The notes under the pieces: generated by a model
Databases searched by the model: none
The model's input: the letters and a program-made list of their open reading frames with translations, nothing else
What the model was told of the DNA's origin: nothing
Position numbers and translations under genes: made by a program
Origin: Acidobacteriota bacterium
GTDB lineage: Bacteria; Acidobacteriota; Terriglobia; Terriglobales; Acidobacteriaceae
Length of the DNA stretch: 61,436 bases
Assembly (NCBI GenBank): GCA_003225495.1
Contig: QIAJ01000061.1
Location: forward strand, 1-61,436
Direction of reading: 5' to 3'
Shown here: positions 35,045-46,238 of the stretch, piece after piece
Layout of the letters: each line of letters opens with the position of its first letter
Position numbering within the stretch: position 1 is the first letter of the stretch

Positions 35045-35425
35045 ATGTGGAACCATGCTCTACCTCTGACACTGATGTTTTGCTCGCCCTTTGTTCAAGC
35101 GCAGTCGCCGCCGGTCTCTACGGATGTCCCTCAACTCTCAATAAAAGCTATGGCTCGTGGCGCGCAGGTTCAACCCATTCCGATCGTCCACACGGCTGTC
35201 GATTTTTCCCAACAGTTTGAGCGTGCGCAGATCGCCAATGCTTTTCGCGAACGGCAATTGGCGCTTCGCCGCGACACCGAAAAGCTCCTCAGCCTGGCCG
35301 CTGAACTCAAACAGAATGTCGATCGCACCAGTCCCAACATCTTGTCGATGGACGTGATCAAGAAGGCGCAGGAGATTGAAAAGCTGGCCAAGAGCGTGAA
35401 AGACAAGATGCGCGAGGCCTATTGA
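35045..35425 (+). CDS. Small exported helical protein, unknown function
   Basis: 126 residues. A signal peptide (about 1-20, LPLTLMFCSPFVQAQ) is followed by a Pro-rich linker and a long charged helical region (about 55-125, heptad-like, FRERQLALRRDTEKLLSLAAELKQ...), likely a coiled coil. No family is recognised. It ends REAY with no anchor. It stands alone after rho, with no clear operon partner. Confidence 0.75.
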   Translation: MWNHALPLTLMFCSPFVQAQSPPVSTDVPQLSIKAMARGAQVQPIPIVHTAVDFSQQFERAQIANAFRERQLALRRDTEKLLSLAAELKQNVDRTSPNILSMDVIKKAQEIEKLAKSVKDKMREAY

Positions 35426-35577
35426 GTCAGGTACGCAGCGACCGCCGTCGCGGTGACCAAGGATGCGCATAACAAGGCTTTGAGTACGTCGGTAATCTAT
35501 CCAACATTACTTTTGCGGGTTCAAATACGTCCACTGGTACATGACCGAAAAGGTATGAACCAGTAGACGGAGGACCT

Positions 35578-36390
35578 ATGAAGGTCGCAAGTTTTCCCAA
35601 GTTCGCGTTTTTCCTACCGGTAGCGGTGATTTTCGTTCTGGCACTGGCAGGATGCGGCGGAAGCAATAACCTCGGACTCACCCAGGGCAACTGGGCGTTC
35701 AGCGCAACCTCAACCACAGCTGCCTCGGCGATTAGCAGCACTGCATTTGTTCTCGGCGGGAACCTTACCCAGAGCGGCACCAGCCTGACGGGCACAATGT
35801 ATGTGACCCAATCCGGCTGCATTGCTCCGCAGTTTGTGAATTTTACCGGGACGGTGAAAGACAAGAATATTAGCCTTACGTCCGAGACGTTTGGCGGACA
35901 AGTCATTACGGTCGCCGCTTCCGGAACCAAGGATTCGTTGACCGGAACGTACACCGTCACCGGCGAGTGCGCTGATTCGGGGACTGTGTCTGCAAATGCA
36001 GTGCCCTCGATCAGCGGGACCTGGAATGGCACAATCTCGAATATCTCAGGATCTAAAGGCTTCGGTGTCGCGCAGGCCACCGTTTCAGTGGCTTTGACAC
36101 AAGCAGCCACTCCTTCGGAAGACGGCACATTCGCAATGTCCGGGACTCTGACCTATACCAATTCGATCTGCTCAGTGAGCGGAACCATTGCCAACGGATC
36201 GCTGGCAGGCAACTACATCGTATTCATCAACGGCACCACGCTCGACACCGATGATGGAGCAGGGGAATTCTCCTATGACGGCATTACTCTCGATAGCGTT
36301 ACGGCACCGAAGAACATGGCGGGTGACTATAGCGTTACAGGCGGATTGTGCCAGGGACAATTTCAATCGTTGACGCTGACGAAACAATAG
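35578..36390 (+). CDS. Lipoprotein with beta-rich repeats, unknown function
   Basis: 270 residues. The lipobox LALAGC (about residues 21-26) follows a hydrophobic signal, so the protein is lipid-anchored. The mature part is Ser/Thr/Gly-rich and contains two similar halves. Each has a Leu-Thr-Gln or SLTGTMYVTQSGC / FAMSGTLTYTNSICS block followed by an INGTTLD-like or FGGQVITV strand, so a duplicated beta domain is likely. Cys pairs recur in both halves. I recognise no enzyme motif. A strong terminator follows directly. Confidence 0.8.
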   Translation: MKVASFPKFAFFLPVAVIFVLALAGCGGSNNLGLTQGNWAFSATSTTAASAISSTAFVLGGNLTQSGTSLTGTMYVTQSGCIAPQFVNFTGTVKDKNISLTSETFGGQVITVAASGTKDSLTGTYTVTGECADSGTVSANAVPSISGTWNGTISNISGSKGFGVAQATVSVALTQAATPSEDGTFAMSGTLTYTNSICSVSGTIANGSLAGNYIVFINGTTLDTDDGAGEFSYDGITLDSVTAPKNMAGDYSVTGGLCQGQFQSLTLTKQ

Positions 36391-36409
36391 CGATCGTTGA
36401 GAAAGATAG

Positions 36410-36441
36410 AAAAACGCCATCTCCGATTTGATGGCGTTTTT
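36410..36441. terminator. Strong bidirectional intrinsic terminator
   Basis: AAAAACGCCATC (36410-36421), loop TCCGATTT, GATGGCGTTTTT (36430-36441) makes a 12-bp perfect stem. It is flanked by A-runs on one side and T-runs on the other, so it can stop the lipoprotein gene (plus) and hppA (minus), which converge here. Confidence 0.92.
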
Positions 36442-36475
36442 CTTTTTCGTCTTTCCAGTTGTCTCTTCCCTTGCC

Positions 36476-38941
<2,466 letters not shown>

Positions 38942-39258
38942 TTCAAATCCTCCAGGGATCAGTCACTGATATACAGGGATCACGACGCGTGATTTAGTCC
39001 GGCAGCCCTTGGCCCGCGGAAACTTCATCGCCGAGGCTGGTTGCCGGATTTCCGAACACGCTTCCACCGCAAGACAGAATTTAGGAGTGCCGATTTGGCC
39101 GCGTCGGATTGCTCATGCCGTCGCTGGGCCGCCTGCATGGCAGGCTGCACACCTTCGGCACGGGACCAATGTTTATAACATCTTGCGTGGGCGCGGTCAA
39201 CGCGGAGCTGCAGTTTGCACAATCCCGCTTGCCATGTCGAACCCGGTACACTGACACC
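38942..39258. other. Spacer upstream of hppA
   Basis: Divergent spacer between hppA and the DUF3303-like gene. It holds a short palindrome near the hppA start. Open frames here are short and lack ribosome sites. Confidence 0.4.
38979..38993. promoter_or_regulatory. Palindrome upstream of hppA
   Basis: ATCACG-ACG-CGTGAT is a perfect 6-bp-arm inverted repeat 38 bases upstream of the hppA start codon, a likely regulator-binding site. Nothing identifies the regulator. Confidence 0.35.
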
Positions 39259-39498
39259 ATGCTTTTCATGGTCACGATTGGACAACGGTTCCGGCGCGAG
39301 GGTCGCATGCTGCCTGAAGGCGTCATTTATCAGACAAGTTGGATTGATCCGCCAAACGCCCGTTGTTTTCAAGTGATGGAGGCGCCGAGTCCGGCATCTT
39401 TGAACGAATGGATTCGGCGCTGGAATGACCTGGTTGACTTCGAAATAATTCCCGTTGTCGGGTCAGCAGAATACTGGGCGACGATAGCCATTGAGTAG
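39259..39498 (+). CDS. DUF3303-like small protein
   Basis: 79 residues from MLFMVTIGQRF. The pattern of an initial strand, LPEGVIYQTSWIDPPNARCFQVMEAPSP, ending WNDLVDFEIIPV, matches the small DUF3303 ferredoxin-like fold. The function of the family is unknown. A longer open frame to 39109 is not supported. A TACACT lies 6 bases before the ATG. Confidence 0.65.
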   Translation: MLFMVTIGQRFRREGRMLPEGVIYQTSWIDPPNARCFQVMEAPSPASLNEWIRRWNDLVDFEIIPVVGSAEYWATIAIE

Positions 39499-39544
39499 GT
39501 TCAACTCGCTCGATTCGAAACCGCGTAACTGAGGCCCGGTTCCG

Positions 39545-39550
39545 TATAAT
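39545..39550 (+). promoter_or_regulatory. Possible -10 element of the trp supraoperon
   Basis: A perfect TATAAT ends 8 bases before the trpC ATG (39559). The -35 region does not match the consensus. If used, the trp mRNA would be nearly leaderless, leaving no room for a leader-peptide attenuator. Confidence 0.4.
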
Positions 39551-39558
39551 TGGAGTTC

Positions 39559-40389
39559 ATGCCATCCTCCCTCGACTCCATCGTGTCCGCCACCCGGAAA
39601 CGTGTTTCCGAAACCCGGCGAAACGCGGACATGCCCGCTTTGGAGCGAGAGGCCGCGAAGCACGAGCCCAGAGGATTTCGCGAACGGCTCCGACGGGTTT
39701 CGCAACACGGACCTGCCATCATTGCGGAACTGAAGAAGGCATCGCCATCCAAGGGTCTGATCCGCGCAGACTTCCGGCCGGCGGAATTGGCGCGGGAACT
39801 GGAGCAGGCAGGCGCGGCAGCGCTCTCGGTGCTCACCGACGAGGAATTCTTTCAGGGATCGCTGGACAATCTGGAGCGGGCTTCAGCCGCGACTTCCCTT
39901 CCCTGTCTGCGCAAAGACTTCATCGTCGATGCCTTCCAGATCCTGGAATCGCGAGCGCATCGCGCGGATGCCATCCTGTTGATCGTTGCTGCTCTCAAGC
40001 AGAATGAATTGGCTGCATTTGTGCGCAGCGCTCAAGCCTATGAATTGGACGTTCTGTGTGAGGTCCACGACGAAGGCGAATTGCAACGCGCGCTCGACGC
40101 CGGGTGCGATCTGATTGGCGCGAACAGCCGCGATCTCAACACCTTCAAAGTTGACCTGGCGACCGCGTTCCGGCTGGCGGGAAAAATCTCAACTGGATGT
40201 CTACGCGTTGCGGAGAGTGGAATTCATTCCGGCGCAGATGTTGTCCGGCTACAGTCCGCGGGATACGACGCCTTCCTGATCGGCGAGTCGCTCATGCGCG
40301 CCGAGAGGCCGGGAGACGCATTGCTGAATCTTCTCGGCGAAGCAAAGAACGAAGTAGAAAGCTCGAACGTGGAAGCTCGTAGATCGTAG
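39559..40389 (+). CDS. trpC: Indole-3-glycerol phosphate synthase
   Basis: About 276 residues from MPSSLDSIVS; a GGAG lies 4 bases before the ATG. The barrel motifs are IIAELKKASPSKG (Lys and phosphate loop), LSVLTDEEFFQGS, LRKDFIVD, LLCEVHDEGE-like VLCEVHDEGE, GANSRDLNTF, and the final phosphate site VAESGIHSGAD plus FLIGESLMRA. It makes indole-3-glycerol phosphate in tryptophan synthesis. It is the first gene of a seven-gene aromatic cluster; trpD, trpE and trpG are not in the window. Confidence 0.97.
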   Translation: MPSSLDSIVSATRKRVSETRRNADMPALEREAAKHEPRGFRERLRRVSQHGPAIIAELKKASPSKGLIRADFRPAELARELEQAGAAALSVLTDEEFFQGSLDNLERASAATSLPCLRKDFIVDAFQILESRAHRADAILLIVAALKQNELAAFVRSAQAYELDVLCEVHDEGELQRALDAGCDLIGANSRDLNTFKVDLATAFRLAGKISTGCLRVAESGIHSGADVVRLQSAGYDAFLIGESLMRAERPGDALLNLLGEAKNEVESSNVEARRS

Positions 40390-40404
40390 TTAATCGCTGC
40401 CCCT

Positions 40405-41190
40405 ATGACTTGGATCAAGATTTGCGGGATCACGAACCCGGAAGACGCGCGCGAGTCGGTCGCGGCTGGCGCGAATGCGCTGGGGTTCGTGTTCTACGAG
40501 AAGAGTCCAAGACGGGTGAAGGTCGAGACGGTTAAGTCCATTGTCGTTGACTTGCCATTAAAAGTCGAAAAGATCGGCGTGTTCGTGAACGAGACGGTGA
40601 AAGGGGTTGAACGGACCGTGACCGAGGCCGGACTCACTGCCGTGCAGCTCCACGGCGAGGAAGACGCCGAATTTTCGCGCGCACTCTTCCGCTTGATGTC
40701 CAAAGGACTGCGGCGGCCGATTATCTTTCGCAGTTGTCCAGCGCACATCTTCGACAAACCTGCCGATCAGAGTGTGGGGTGGGATCCGGTATCCAGCGGA
40801 CTGGTTGAGCCGGATGAAGCGTACAAGGGAAAACGGGTGCAAAAGATTCACGTGGCGGAAAACGGCGATCTTTTTCTTGAGACGCATGGCTTTCGTCCTG
40901 GCATTATCACCGGCGTGCTGCTTGATTCTTCGAACTCGCGAAGCCGCGGTGGCACGGGACAGGCTTTTGACTGGGAGAGGGTGCAGCCCTGGGCGGGAGT
41001 GATCAACAGCATCAGCAAATTGATCGTCGCGGGCGGCCTGCATGCCGGCAATGTGCAAGAGGCGATTCACGTTTTGCATCCCTGGGGGGTTGACGTTTCA
41101 ACGGGCGTGGAGACATCGCCGGGAAAGAAAGATCCGAAGAAGATCCGCGCGTTTGTGCACGCGGTACGCGCGGCGGACGAGGCAGCTTGA
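40405..41190 (+). CDS. trpF: Phosphoribosylanthranilate isomerase with an insertion
   Basis: 261 residues, about 50 longer than most TrpF. The start WIKICGITNPEDA has the catalytic Cys. GFVFYEKSPRRV, VQLHGEED, the second catalytic Asp in LLDSSN and the phosphate loop LIVAGGLHAGNV plus VDVSTGVETSPGKKD are all present. The extra residues (about 100-160) lie between the HGEED strand and the LLD strand. The insertion contains charged and aromatic residues and has no recognised domain. The reaction is ring opening of PRA to CdRP. It lies 15 bp after trpC and 3 bp before trpB. Confidence 0.95.
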   Translation: MTWIKICGITNPEDARESVAAGANALGFVFYEKSPRRVKVETVKSIVVDLPLKVEKIGVFVNETVKGVERTVTEAGLTAVQLHGEEDAEFSRALFRLMSKGLRRPIIFRSCPAHIFDKPADQSVGWDPVSSGLVEPDEAYKGKRVQKIHVAENGDLFLETHGFRPGIITGVLLDSSNSRSRGGTGQAFDWERVQPWAGVINSISKLIVAGGLHAGNVQEAIHVLHPWGVDVSTGVETSPGKKDPKKIRAFVHAVRAADEAA

Positions 41191-41193
41191 TTC

Positions 41194-42426
41194 ATGGCCA
41201 CAGTTAGCGTCACACAACGAAGAGTGATCGCTGCGGCGAAAAAACCTGTTCCGGTGACTGGGCGCTTCGGCGCCTATGGCGGTCGCTACGTTCCGGAAAC
41301 ACTCATGGCGGCGCTCGACGAACTGGAACGCGAGTACGAAAAGGCAAAAAACGATCGCAGATTTCAGGCGCGGTTGGAGTACCTGCTGAAACAATATGCC
41401 GGACGTCCGACACCCTTGTTCTTTGCCAAGCGGCTCACCGAAAAACTGGGTGGCGCGAAGATTTATCTCAAGCGCGAAGATCTTCTGCACACGGGCGCGC
41501 ACAAAATAAACAACTGCATCGGACAGGCATTGCTGGTAGAGCGGATGGGCAAGCATCGCGTGATCGCCGAGACCGGCGCGGGGCAACATGGCGTGGCGAC
41601 GGCTACCGTGTGCGCGCTGTTGGGCTTTGAGTGCGTCGTCTACATGGGAACCGAGGACATGCGGCGTCAGGTATTGAATGTGTTTCGCATGCGGCTGTTG
41701 GGGGCTGAAGTGCGAGGCGTAGATGCGGGATCGCGCACACTGAAAGATGCGATCAACGAAGCGATGCGCGACTGGGTCACGAATGTTCGCACGACGCACT
41801 ATCTGCTGGGCAGCGTATTGGGCGCCCATCCTTATCCGACCATGGTGCGCGACTTTCATCGTGTGATCGGACGCGAGGCGCGTAGGCAGGTGCTTAAGGC
41901 TGAAGGCAAACTGCCCAAGGCGATCATCGCGTGCGTGGGCGGAGGGTCGAACGCCATTGGGATTTTCTACGACTTCTTGAAAGACAAGAAAGTTGAACTG
42001 ATCGGCGTAGAGGCCGGCGGCTGTGGAGAAGGACTCGGCCAGCATGCCGCGCGGTTTCGAGGAGGGTCTCCGGGTGTGCTGCAAGGGACTTTCTCTTACG
42101 TCCTGCAGGACAAGGCTGGACAGATCGCGACCACGCACTCCATCTCTGCGGGGCTCGACTATCCGTCGATCGGGCCGGAACACGCGATGCTGAAGGATTC
42201 TGGACGCGCCGAGTATGTGCCGGCATCGGATGTCGAAGCACTGAAGGCGACGACTGTGCTGGCTCGGACGGAAGGCATTATTCCGGCATTGGAATCGGCT
42301 CACGCTGTGGCTGAGGCGATCAAGCGGGCGCCCAAGATGAAGAAGTCTGAGGTTCTGATTGTGAATGTTTCGGGACGCGGAGATAAAGATGTTGGGATTC
42401 TGCGCGAGAACCTGAAACTGGATTGA
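41194..42426 (+). CDS. trpB: Tryptophan synthase beta subunit
   Basis: 410 residues. The PLP Lys104 lies in HTGAHKINN, and the phosphate cup GGGSNAIG is at about 250. [23 protein letters not shown] and the late [10 protein letters not shown] are all typical of the main TrpB1 group. A short N-terminal extension (about 1-23) precedes the usual start. The enzyme condenses indole and serine. It follows trpF with a 3-bp gap and precedes trpA by 22 bp. Confidence 0.98.
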   Translation: MATVSVTQRRVIAAAKKPVPVTGRFGAYGGRYVPETLMAALDELEREYEKAKNDRRFQARLEYLLKQYAGRPTPLFFAKRLTEKLGGAKIYLKREDLLHTGAHKINNCIGQALLVERMGKHRVIAETGAGQHGVATATVCALLGFECVVYMGTEDMRRQVLNVFRMRLLGAEVRGVDAGSRTLKDAINEAMRDWVTNVRTTHYLLGSVLGAHPYPTMVRDFHRVIGREARRQVLKAEGKLPKAIIACVGGGSNAIGIFYDFLKDKKVELIGVEAGGCGEGLGQHAARFRGGSPGVLQGTFSYVLQDKAGQIATTHSISAGLDYPSIGPEHAMLKDSGRAEYVPASDVEALKATTVLARTEGIIPALESAHAVAEAIKRAPKMKKSEVLIVNVSGRGDKDVGILRENLKLD

Positions 42427-42448
42427 TTCGTTTGATCAAACCCTTCTG

Positions 42449-43216
42449 ATGCCCTTTCATTTCGAAAACAAACCAGTGCTAGTCGCCTACGTAACCTGCG
42501 GCGATCCCGATCTCGCGACCACGCGCGATATCATTCTGGCGGCGATTGAGTCAGGCGCAGGGATCATCGAACTGGGCGTGCCTTTCAGCGATCCGGTCGC
42601 CGACGGTCCGGTCATCCAGAAGGCGAGCGAACGAGCGCTCAAGCATGGAACTTCGCTCGAACAAGTGCTGAAGTTGGCGTCGGAGATTCGCGAACACTCG
42701 CAGTCTGTGGGAATGATTGTCTTTTCCTATCTCAATCCGATTTTGAAAATGGGGATGTCGAAGTTCTGCAAGGTGGCGCGGCACGCCGGCCTCGACGGCG
42801 TGCTGATCACGGACCTTCCTGTCGAAGAGGCCGGCGAATATCTTCGCGAAGCGCGAAAAAATGACCTGGTGACGGTCTTCCTGGTCGCGCCCACCAGCAC
42901 CGACCAGCGCCTGAAGCAGATAGCGACGGTCTCGACCGGTTTCATTTACGCGATTTCTCGCACGGGTGTGACGGGAGCGCGGCAGCAAATGCCAGAGGAC
43001 GCGAGCGGACTGGTAAAGCGTCTGCGACGCTTCACGAAACTGCCAGTCGCAGTCGGCTTCGGAATTTCGACGCCCGAGCAGTTCGCTGCGGTAGGACAAT
43101 ATGCCGACGCCGCGGTAGTAGGCAGCGCCATCGTGCAAGCAATTGAACGAAATCGCGGACACGAAGCACCCGCTGTGGCAGAATTCATAAGATCGCTTGT
43201 GGCGCGAAAGTCGTAG
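42449..43216 (+). CDS. trpA: Tryptophan synthase alpha subunit
   Basis: 255 residues. The catalytic Glu41 and Asp52 are in IELGVPFSDPVADG. VLITDLPVEEA, FLVAPTSTDQRL, YAISRTGVTGAR and the phosphate site VGFGISTPEQ with VVGSAIV follow in normal order. It cleaves indole-3-glycerol phosphate and channels indole to TrpB. It lies 27 bp before the chorismate mutase gene. Confidence 0.97.
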   Translation: MPFHFENKPVLVAYVTCGDPDLATTRDIILAAIESGAGIIELGVPFSDPVADGPVIQKASERALKHGTSLEQVLKLASEIREHSQSVGMIVFSYLNPILKMGMSKFCKVARHAGLDGVLITDLPVEEAGEYLREARKNDLVTVFLVAPTSTDQRLKQIATVSTGFIYAISRTGVTGARQQMPEDASGLVKRLRRFTKLPVAVGFGISTPEQFAAVGQYADAAVVGSAIVQAIERNRGHEAPAVAEFIRSLVARKS

Positions 43217-43243
43217 CTCTCAGCTCTTAATTTTGTTAGCTCT

Positions 43244-43564
43244 ATGGACATCTTGGACTGGCGTAAGAAAATCGATGAACTCGACCGCAAGCTGGTGGAG
43301 TTGCTGAACCAGCGCGCAGCTGCTGCGATTGAGATCGGGCGGTTGAAGCGAAACACCGATCTTCCGATTTACGAGCCGGAACGCGAACGCGAAGTGATCG
43401 CTAACGCGCAGCGAATCAACGCTGGACCGCTCGTCGGGCGCGACCTGGCACAGATTTACGAGCGCATCATGGACGTGATGCGGAGTATTCAGAAGCACGA
43501 GATCGTTCCGGACTCCGAGCCAATGCCCCACGGCACGGAGATTGATTCGAAGTTCGAGGACTAA
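43244..43564 (+). CDS. Chorismate mutase (AroQ class, monofunctional)
   Basis: 106 residues. The helical pattern WRKKIDELDRKLVELLNQRAA with Arg/Lys active-site residues, IGRLKR and the later YEPEREREVI is that of AroQ chorismate mutases. It has no fused dehydratase or DAHP domain. It converts chorismate to prephenate for Phe and Tyr. Placing it between trpA and the DAHP synthase gives one transcript for both the start and the branches of aromatic synthesis. Confidence 0.95.
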   Translation: MDILDWRKKIDELDRKLVELLNQRAAAAIEIGRLKRNTDLPIYEPEREREVIANAQRINAGPLVGRDLAQIYERIMDVMRSIQKHEIVPDSEPMPHGTEIDSKFED

Positions 43565-43632
43565 ATAAAAGATGTGCGGCTGGACTTGACAAAGCGAGTC
43601 CGAGTCCGGCGCGAAGGAAGTACAACGCAAAC

Positions 43633-44652
43633 ATGATTGTCGCAATGCAAGAGTCGTCGTCGGAAGATCAGATCCAGCATGTGATCGATCAACTGGTCCG
43701 GATGGGCTTTGAAGTCCATCGATCCACGGGCGCGCGCCAGACAGTGCTCGGCGGTGTGGGCGCACCCCACGACTTCGACATCCGCGAAGTCGAAATGATG
43801 GCGGGAGTGCAGGAGGCACATCGGATTTCGTCCCCCTACAAACTGGCCGGTCGTAATTTTCGTCCGGAGGGAACGGTTGTAAAGTTCGCAAACGGAGTTG
43901 AGATAGGCGGCAAAAAGATCGTCGTCATGGCGGGACCGTGTTCGGTGGAATCGCGCGAACAGATCTTCGCTGTCTCTGAACAGATCGCGAAATCCGGCGC
44001 GAAAGCTTTACGCGGGGGCGCGTTCAAACCGCGATCGTCTCCATATTCGTTTCAGGGAATGGGTCTTGAAGGACTCAAATTGCTGCGAGAGGCGGGTGAT
44101 CACTTCAACCTTCTGGTGGTCAGCGAGGTTATGGAAATTTCGCAGATTCCAATCATGAGCCCGTATGTTGATATCTTCCAGGTGGGCGCGCGCAACATGC
44201 AGAACTTCAATCTGCTGCGCGAACTCGGCAAGGTCCGGAAACCAGTGCTGCTGAAGCGAGGAATTGCAGCGACGCTCGAAGAACTGCTGCTCTCGGCGGA
44301 GTACCTGCTCGCCGGCGGCAACTACGAAATTATTTTATGCGAACGCGGCATTCGAACATTCGAAACTTATACGCGCAACACCATGGATATCTCCGCAATT
44401 CCCATCATCCACAAGCTTTCTCACCTGCCGATGACCGCCGATCCTTCTCATGGTACTGGTCGCCGCGACAAAGTCGCGCCTATGGCAAGCGCGTCGGTAG
44501 CAGCAGGTGCCGATGCGCTCCTGATCGAGGTTCATCACCAACCCGAGAAGGCCTTGTCGGATGGGGCACAATCTCTTTATCCCGAACAGTTTGCGAAACT
44601 GATGGACCAGCTTCGCATGATCGCGCCTGCGGTCGGACGCGAGATCGCGTGA
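43633..44652 (+). CDS. aroF: DAHP synthase with N-terminal regulatory-type domain (type I beta)
   Basis: 339 residues. The N-terminal 70 or so residues (SSSEDQIQHVIDQLVRMGF, VHRSTGARQTVLGGVG) form the ferredoxin-like domain seen in feedback-regulated type I beta enzymes. The barrel has the metal/PEP motifs AGPCSVESREQ, LRGGAFKPRSSPYSFQG, VLLKRGIA, CERGIRTFE, DPSHGTGRRD and LLIEVHHQPEKA. It joins PEP and erythrose-4-phosphate at the head of the shikimate pathway. The gap to chorismate mutase is 68 bp. Feedback control by Tyr or Phe is inferred from the domain. Confidence 0.95.
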   Translation: MIVAMQESSSEDQIQHVIDQLVRMGFEVHRSTGARQTVLGGVGAPHDFDIREVEMMAGVQEAHRISSPYKLAGRNFRPEGTVVKFANGVEIGGKKIVVMAGPCSVESREQIFAVSEQIAKSGAKALRGGAFKPRSSPYSFQGMGLEGLKLLREAGDHFNLLVVSEVMEISQIPIMSPYVDIFQVGARNMQNFNLLRELGKVRKPVLLKRGIAATLEELLLSAEYLLAGGNYEIILCERGIRTFETYTRNTMDISAIPIIHKLSHLPMTADPSHGTGRRDKVAPMASASVAAGADALLIEVHHQPEKALSDGAQSLYPEQFAKLMDQLRMIAPAVGREIA

Positions 44653-44660
44653 ACTCAATT

Positions 44661-44690
44661 TGTAATCTGTGATTGGCAATTTGCGAACGA
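44661..44690. repeat. Low-complexity spacer words (TGTAATCTGTGATTGGCAATTT)
   Basis: The 70-bp gap between aroF and tyrA consists of near-repeats such as AATTTGTAAT, TGTGATTGG and CAATTTGCGA. These resemble the slippage-like words seen in other spacers of this window. Confidence 0.4.
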
Positions 44691-44722
44691 GAAATCGCAG
44701 GTTAGAGAATCACAAGCTACCC

Positions 44723-45592
44723 ATGCTCTTCAAGCAAGCCACCATCATCGGCACAGGACTTATCGGCGGCTCGCTGGGCCTCGCGCTGAAGAAGCGCCGC
44801 CTGGTTAGCCGGGTCATCGGATGCGACCGCGCGCCGGTACTGGAGCGCGCGCGCGATCGCGGTGCCATCGACGCGGGCATTACAAATCCAGTTGACGCAG
44901 TCCGCGGCAGCGATTTGATTGTGATTGCTACTCCGGTTTTGGCAATCCTGGATCACATTGAACGGCTTGGCTCGGCGCTCTCGCCGCGCACGCTCGTGAC
45001 CGACGTCGGAAGTACGAAAGCGGAGGTTACGAAACGCGCGGCTAAGTCATTTGGAAAAACCGCGGGGCAGCGCTTTGTCGCTGGGCATCCGATGGCCGGC
45101 AAGGAACAAGCGGGCGTGGAGAATGCCGACGCTGATCTTTTTGAGGGAGCGGCCTGGCTCTTTACGCCCTTGCCTCGGCAGAATGTTCACTCGGGACAGT
45201 CTGGCGAGTTTCTCCATTGCGTAGAAAAGCTTGGTGCCAAGGTGGCGATTCTCGACCCGGTGGATCATGACCGATTCTGCGCCTGGGTCAGTCATCTGCC
45301 GCAGATGATTTCGACTGCACTCGCCGCCACTCTGGTCGACGAGTTTGGATCAGAGGCGCCTCTGCTCGATATCGGAGGGCGTGCGCTGCGCGAACTGACG
45401 CGCATCTCGGGCAGCCCGTACTCCATGTGGCGAGACATCGCGATCACGAACAAAGATAATTTGGGAAATGCTCTGTTGAAGCTCGAGCAGCGACTGGCGC
45501 ACATCCGCGAGAACCTAGGCACGAAACAACTGGCGGAAGAGTTTGAGCGCGCGCACCAGTTGAAGAAGACAAAGCCTAGGACTCGACGATGA
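44723..45592 (+). CDS. tyrA: Prephenate dehydrogenase (TyrA)
   Basis: About 289 residues from MLFKQATIIG. The NAD site is IIGTGLIGGSLGLAL and the following VIGCDRAP keeps an acidic NAD selectivity residue. The catalytic region shows VTDVGSTKAEV, GHPMAGKEQAGVENA and the later HDRFCAWVSHLPQ with the key His. No ACT domain is fused. It converts prephenate to 4-hydroxyphenylpyruvate for tyrosine. It is the last gene of the cluster and converges with a secreted-protein gene 37 bp away. Confidence 0.95.
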   Translation: MLFKQATIIGTGLIGGSLGLALKKRRLVSRVIGCDRAPVLERARDRGAIDAGITNPVDAVRGSDLIVIATPVLAILDHIERLGSALSPRTLVTDVGSTKAEVTKRAAKSFGKTAGQRFVAGHPMAGKEQAGVENADADLFEGAAWLFTPLPRQNVHSGQSGEFLHCVEKLGAKVAILDPVDHDRFCAWVSHLPQMISTALAATLVDEFGSEAPLLDIGGRALRELTRISGSPYSMWRDIAITNKDNLGNALLKLEQRLAHIRENLGTKQLAEEFERAHQLKKTKPRTRR

Positions 45593-45629
45593 ACAGCGCC
45601 CGGCATAGGCAGACAAGGCTGGGGTCAAA

Positions 45630-46154
45630 CTAACTCTGTTTTCTCTTCGCCCACAGCGGGACCAGCTCGGTTGAAAATTGAGCGGGCACCAATACTCGAA
45701 AAAGACCGTTATCCTTATCGTCAACGAAAGTCGCCCAGAAGATGCACATCGCTTCGGCATCAACAATCCATTTGCCACCTTTCCGATGGGCCATTACCGG
45801 AATCATGTTGTACGAATAAGCAACCACGCGTTTCGCGACTTCCCATCGAACGATACTGGCTTTCACCAGGGATGCCCGCATCCGCTGGCGAGAACCCTTG
45901 AACACAAATTCCTGAGCCGGAAACTCAGCTATATAGGGAGACTCATCGTGCTTGACTGCGTACGCTTCGGCGTCCCCGAACAACGCTGGTTTTGATAATT
46001 CAGCGCTGCCTGTTGCGCCCGGTAGTTTCCATCCTTCGGAGCGGTAATACTGCGGAGTCGAAGCTGGATCGTAGTGGAAGTCACAGGCAACCGCGGTCGG
46101 GACAATCCCCAGGATTGCAACGCAAAGTGTGAGATATCGCATGGTCGATTTCAT
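45630..46154 (-). CDS. Secreted protein of unknown function
   Basis: About 174 residues from MKSTMRYLTL (ATG 46154, right behind AGGAGG; ATG 46142 is better spaced and equally possible). A signal peptide ends near TAVACDF. The mature protein has no motif I know. It contains VAYSYNMIPVMAHRKGGKWIVDAE, like a small beta sandwich. The much longer open frame to 46850 reads through the CoA-transferase gene in antisense and is not real. Confidence 0.7.
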   Translation of the reverse strand: MKSTMRYLTLCVAILGIVPTAVACDFHYDPASTPQYYRSEGWKLPGATGSAELSKPALFGDAEAYAVKHDESPYIAEFPAQEFVFKGSRQRMRASLVKASIVRWEVAKRVVAYSYNMIPVMAHRKGGKWIVDAEAMCIFWATFVDDKDNGLFRVLVPAQFSTELVPLWAKRKQS

Positions 46155-46238
46155 GCCTCCTGTTGAACGAACGAGGCTCTCAACGTTTCTTGCGTGCATC
46201 CTGCTGTGAATGCCAGTTTCCGATAGAATTCTTCTGCT

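Noticed and set aside
41098..42303. 401-codon open frame opposite trpB
   Set aside because: Antisense shadow of trpB; Arg/His-rich composition and no recognisable domain.
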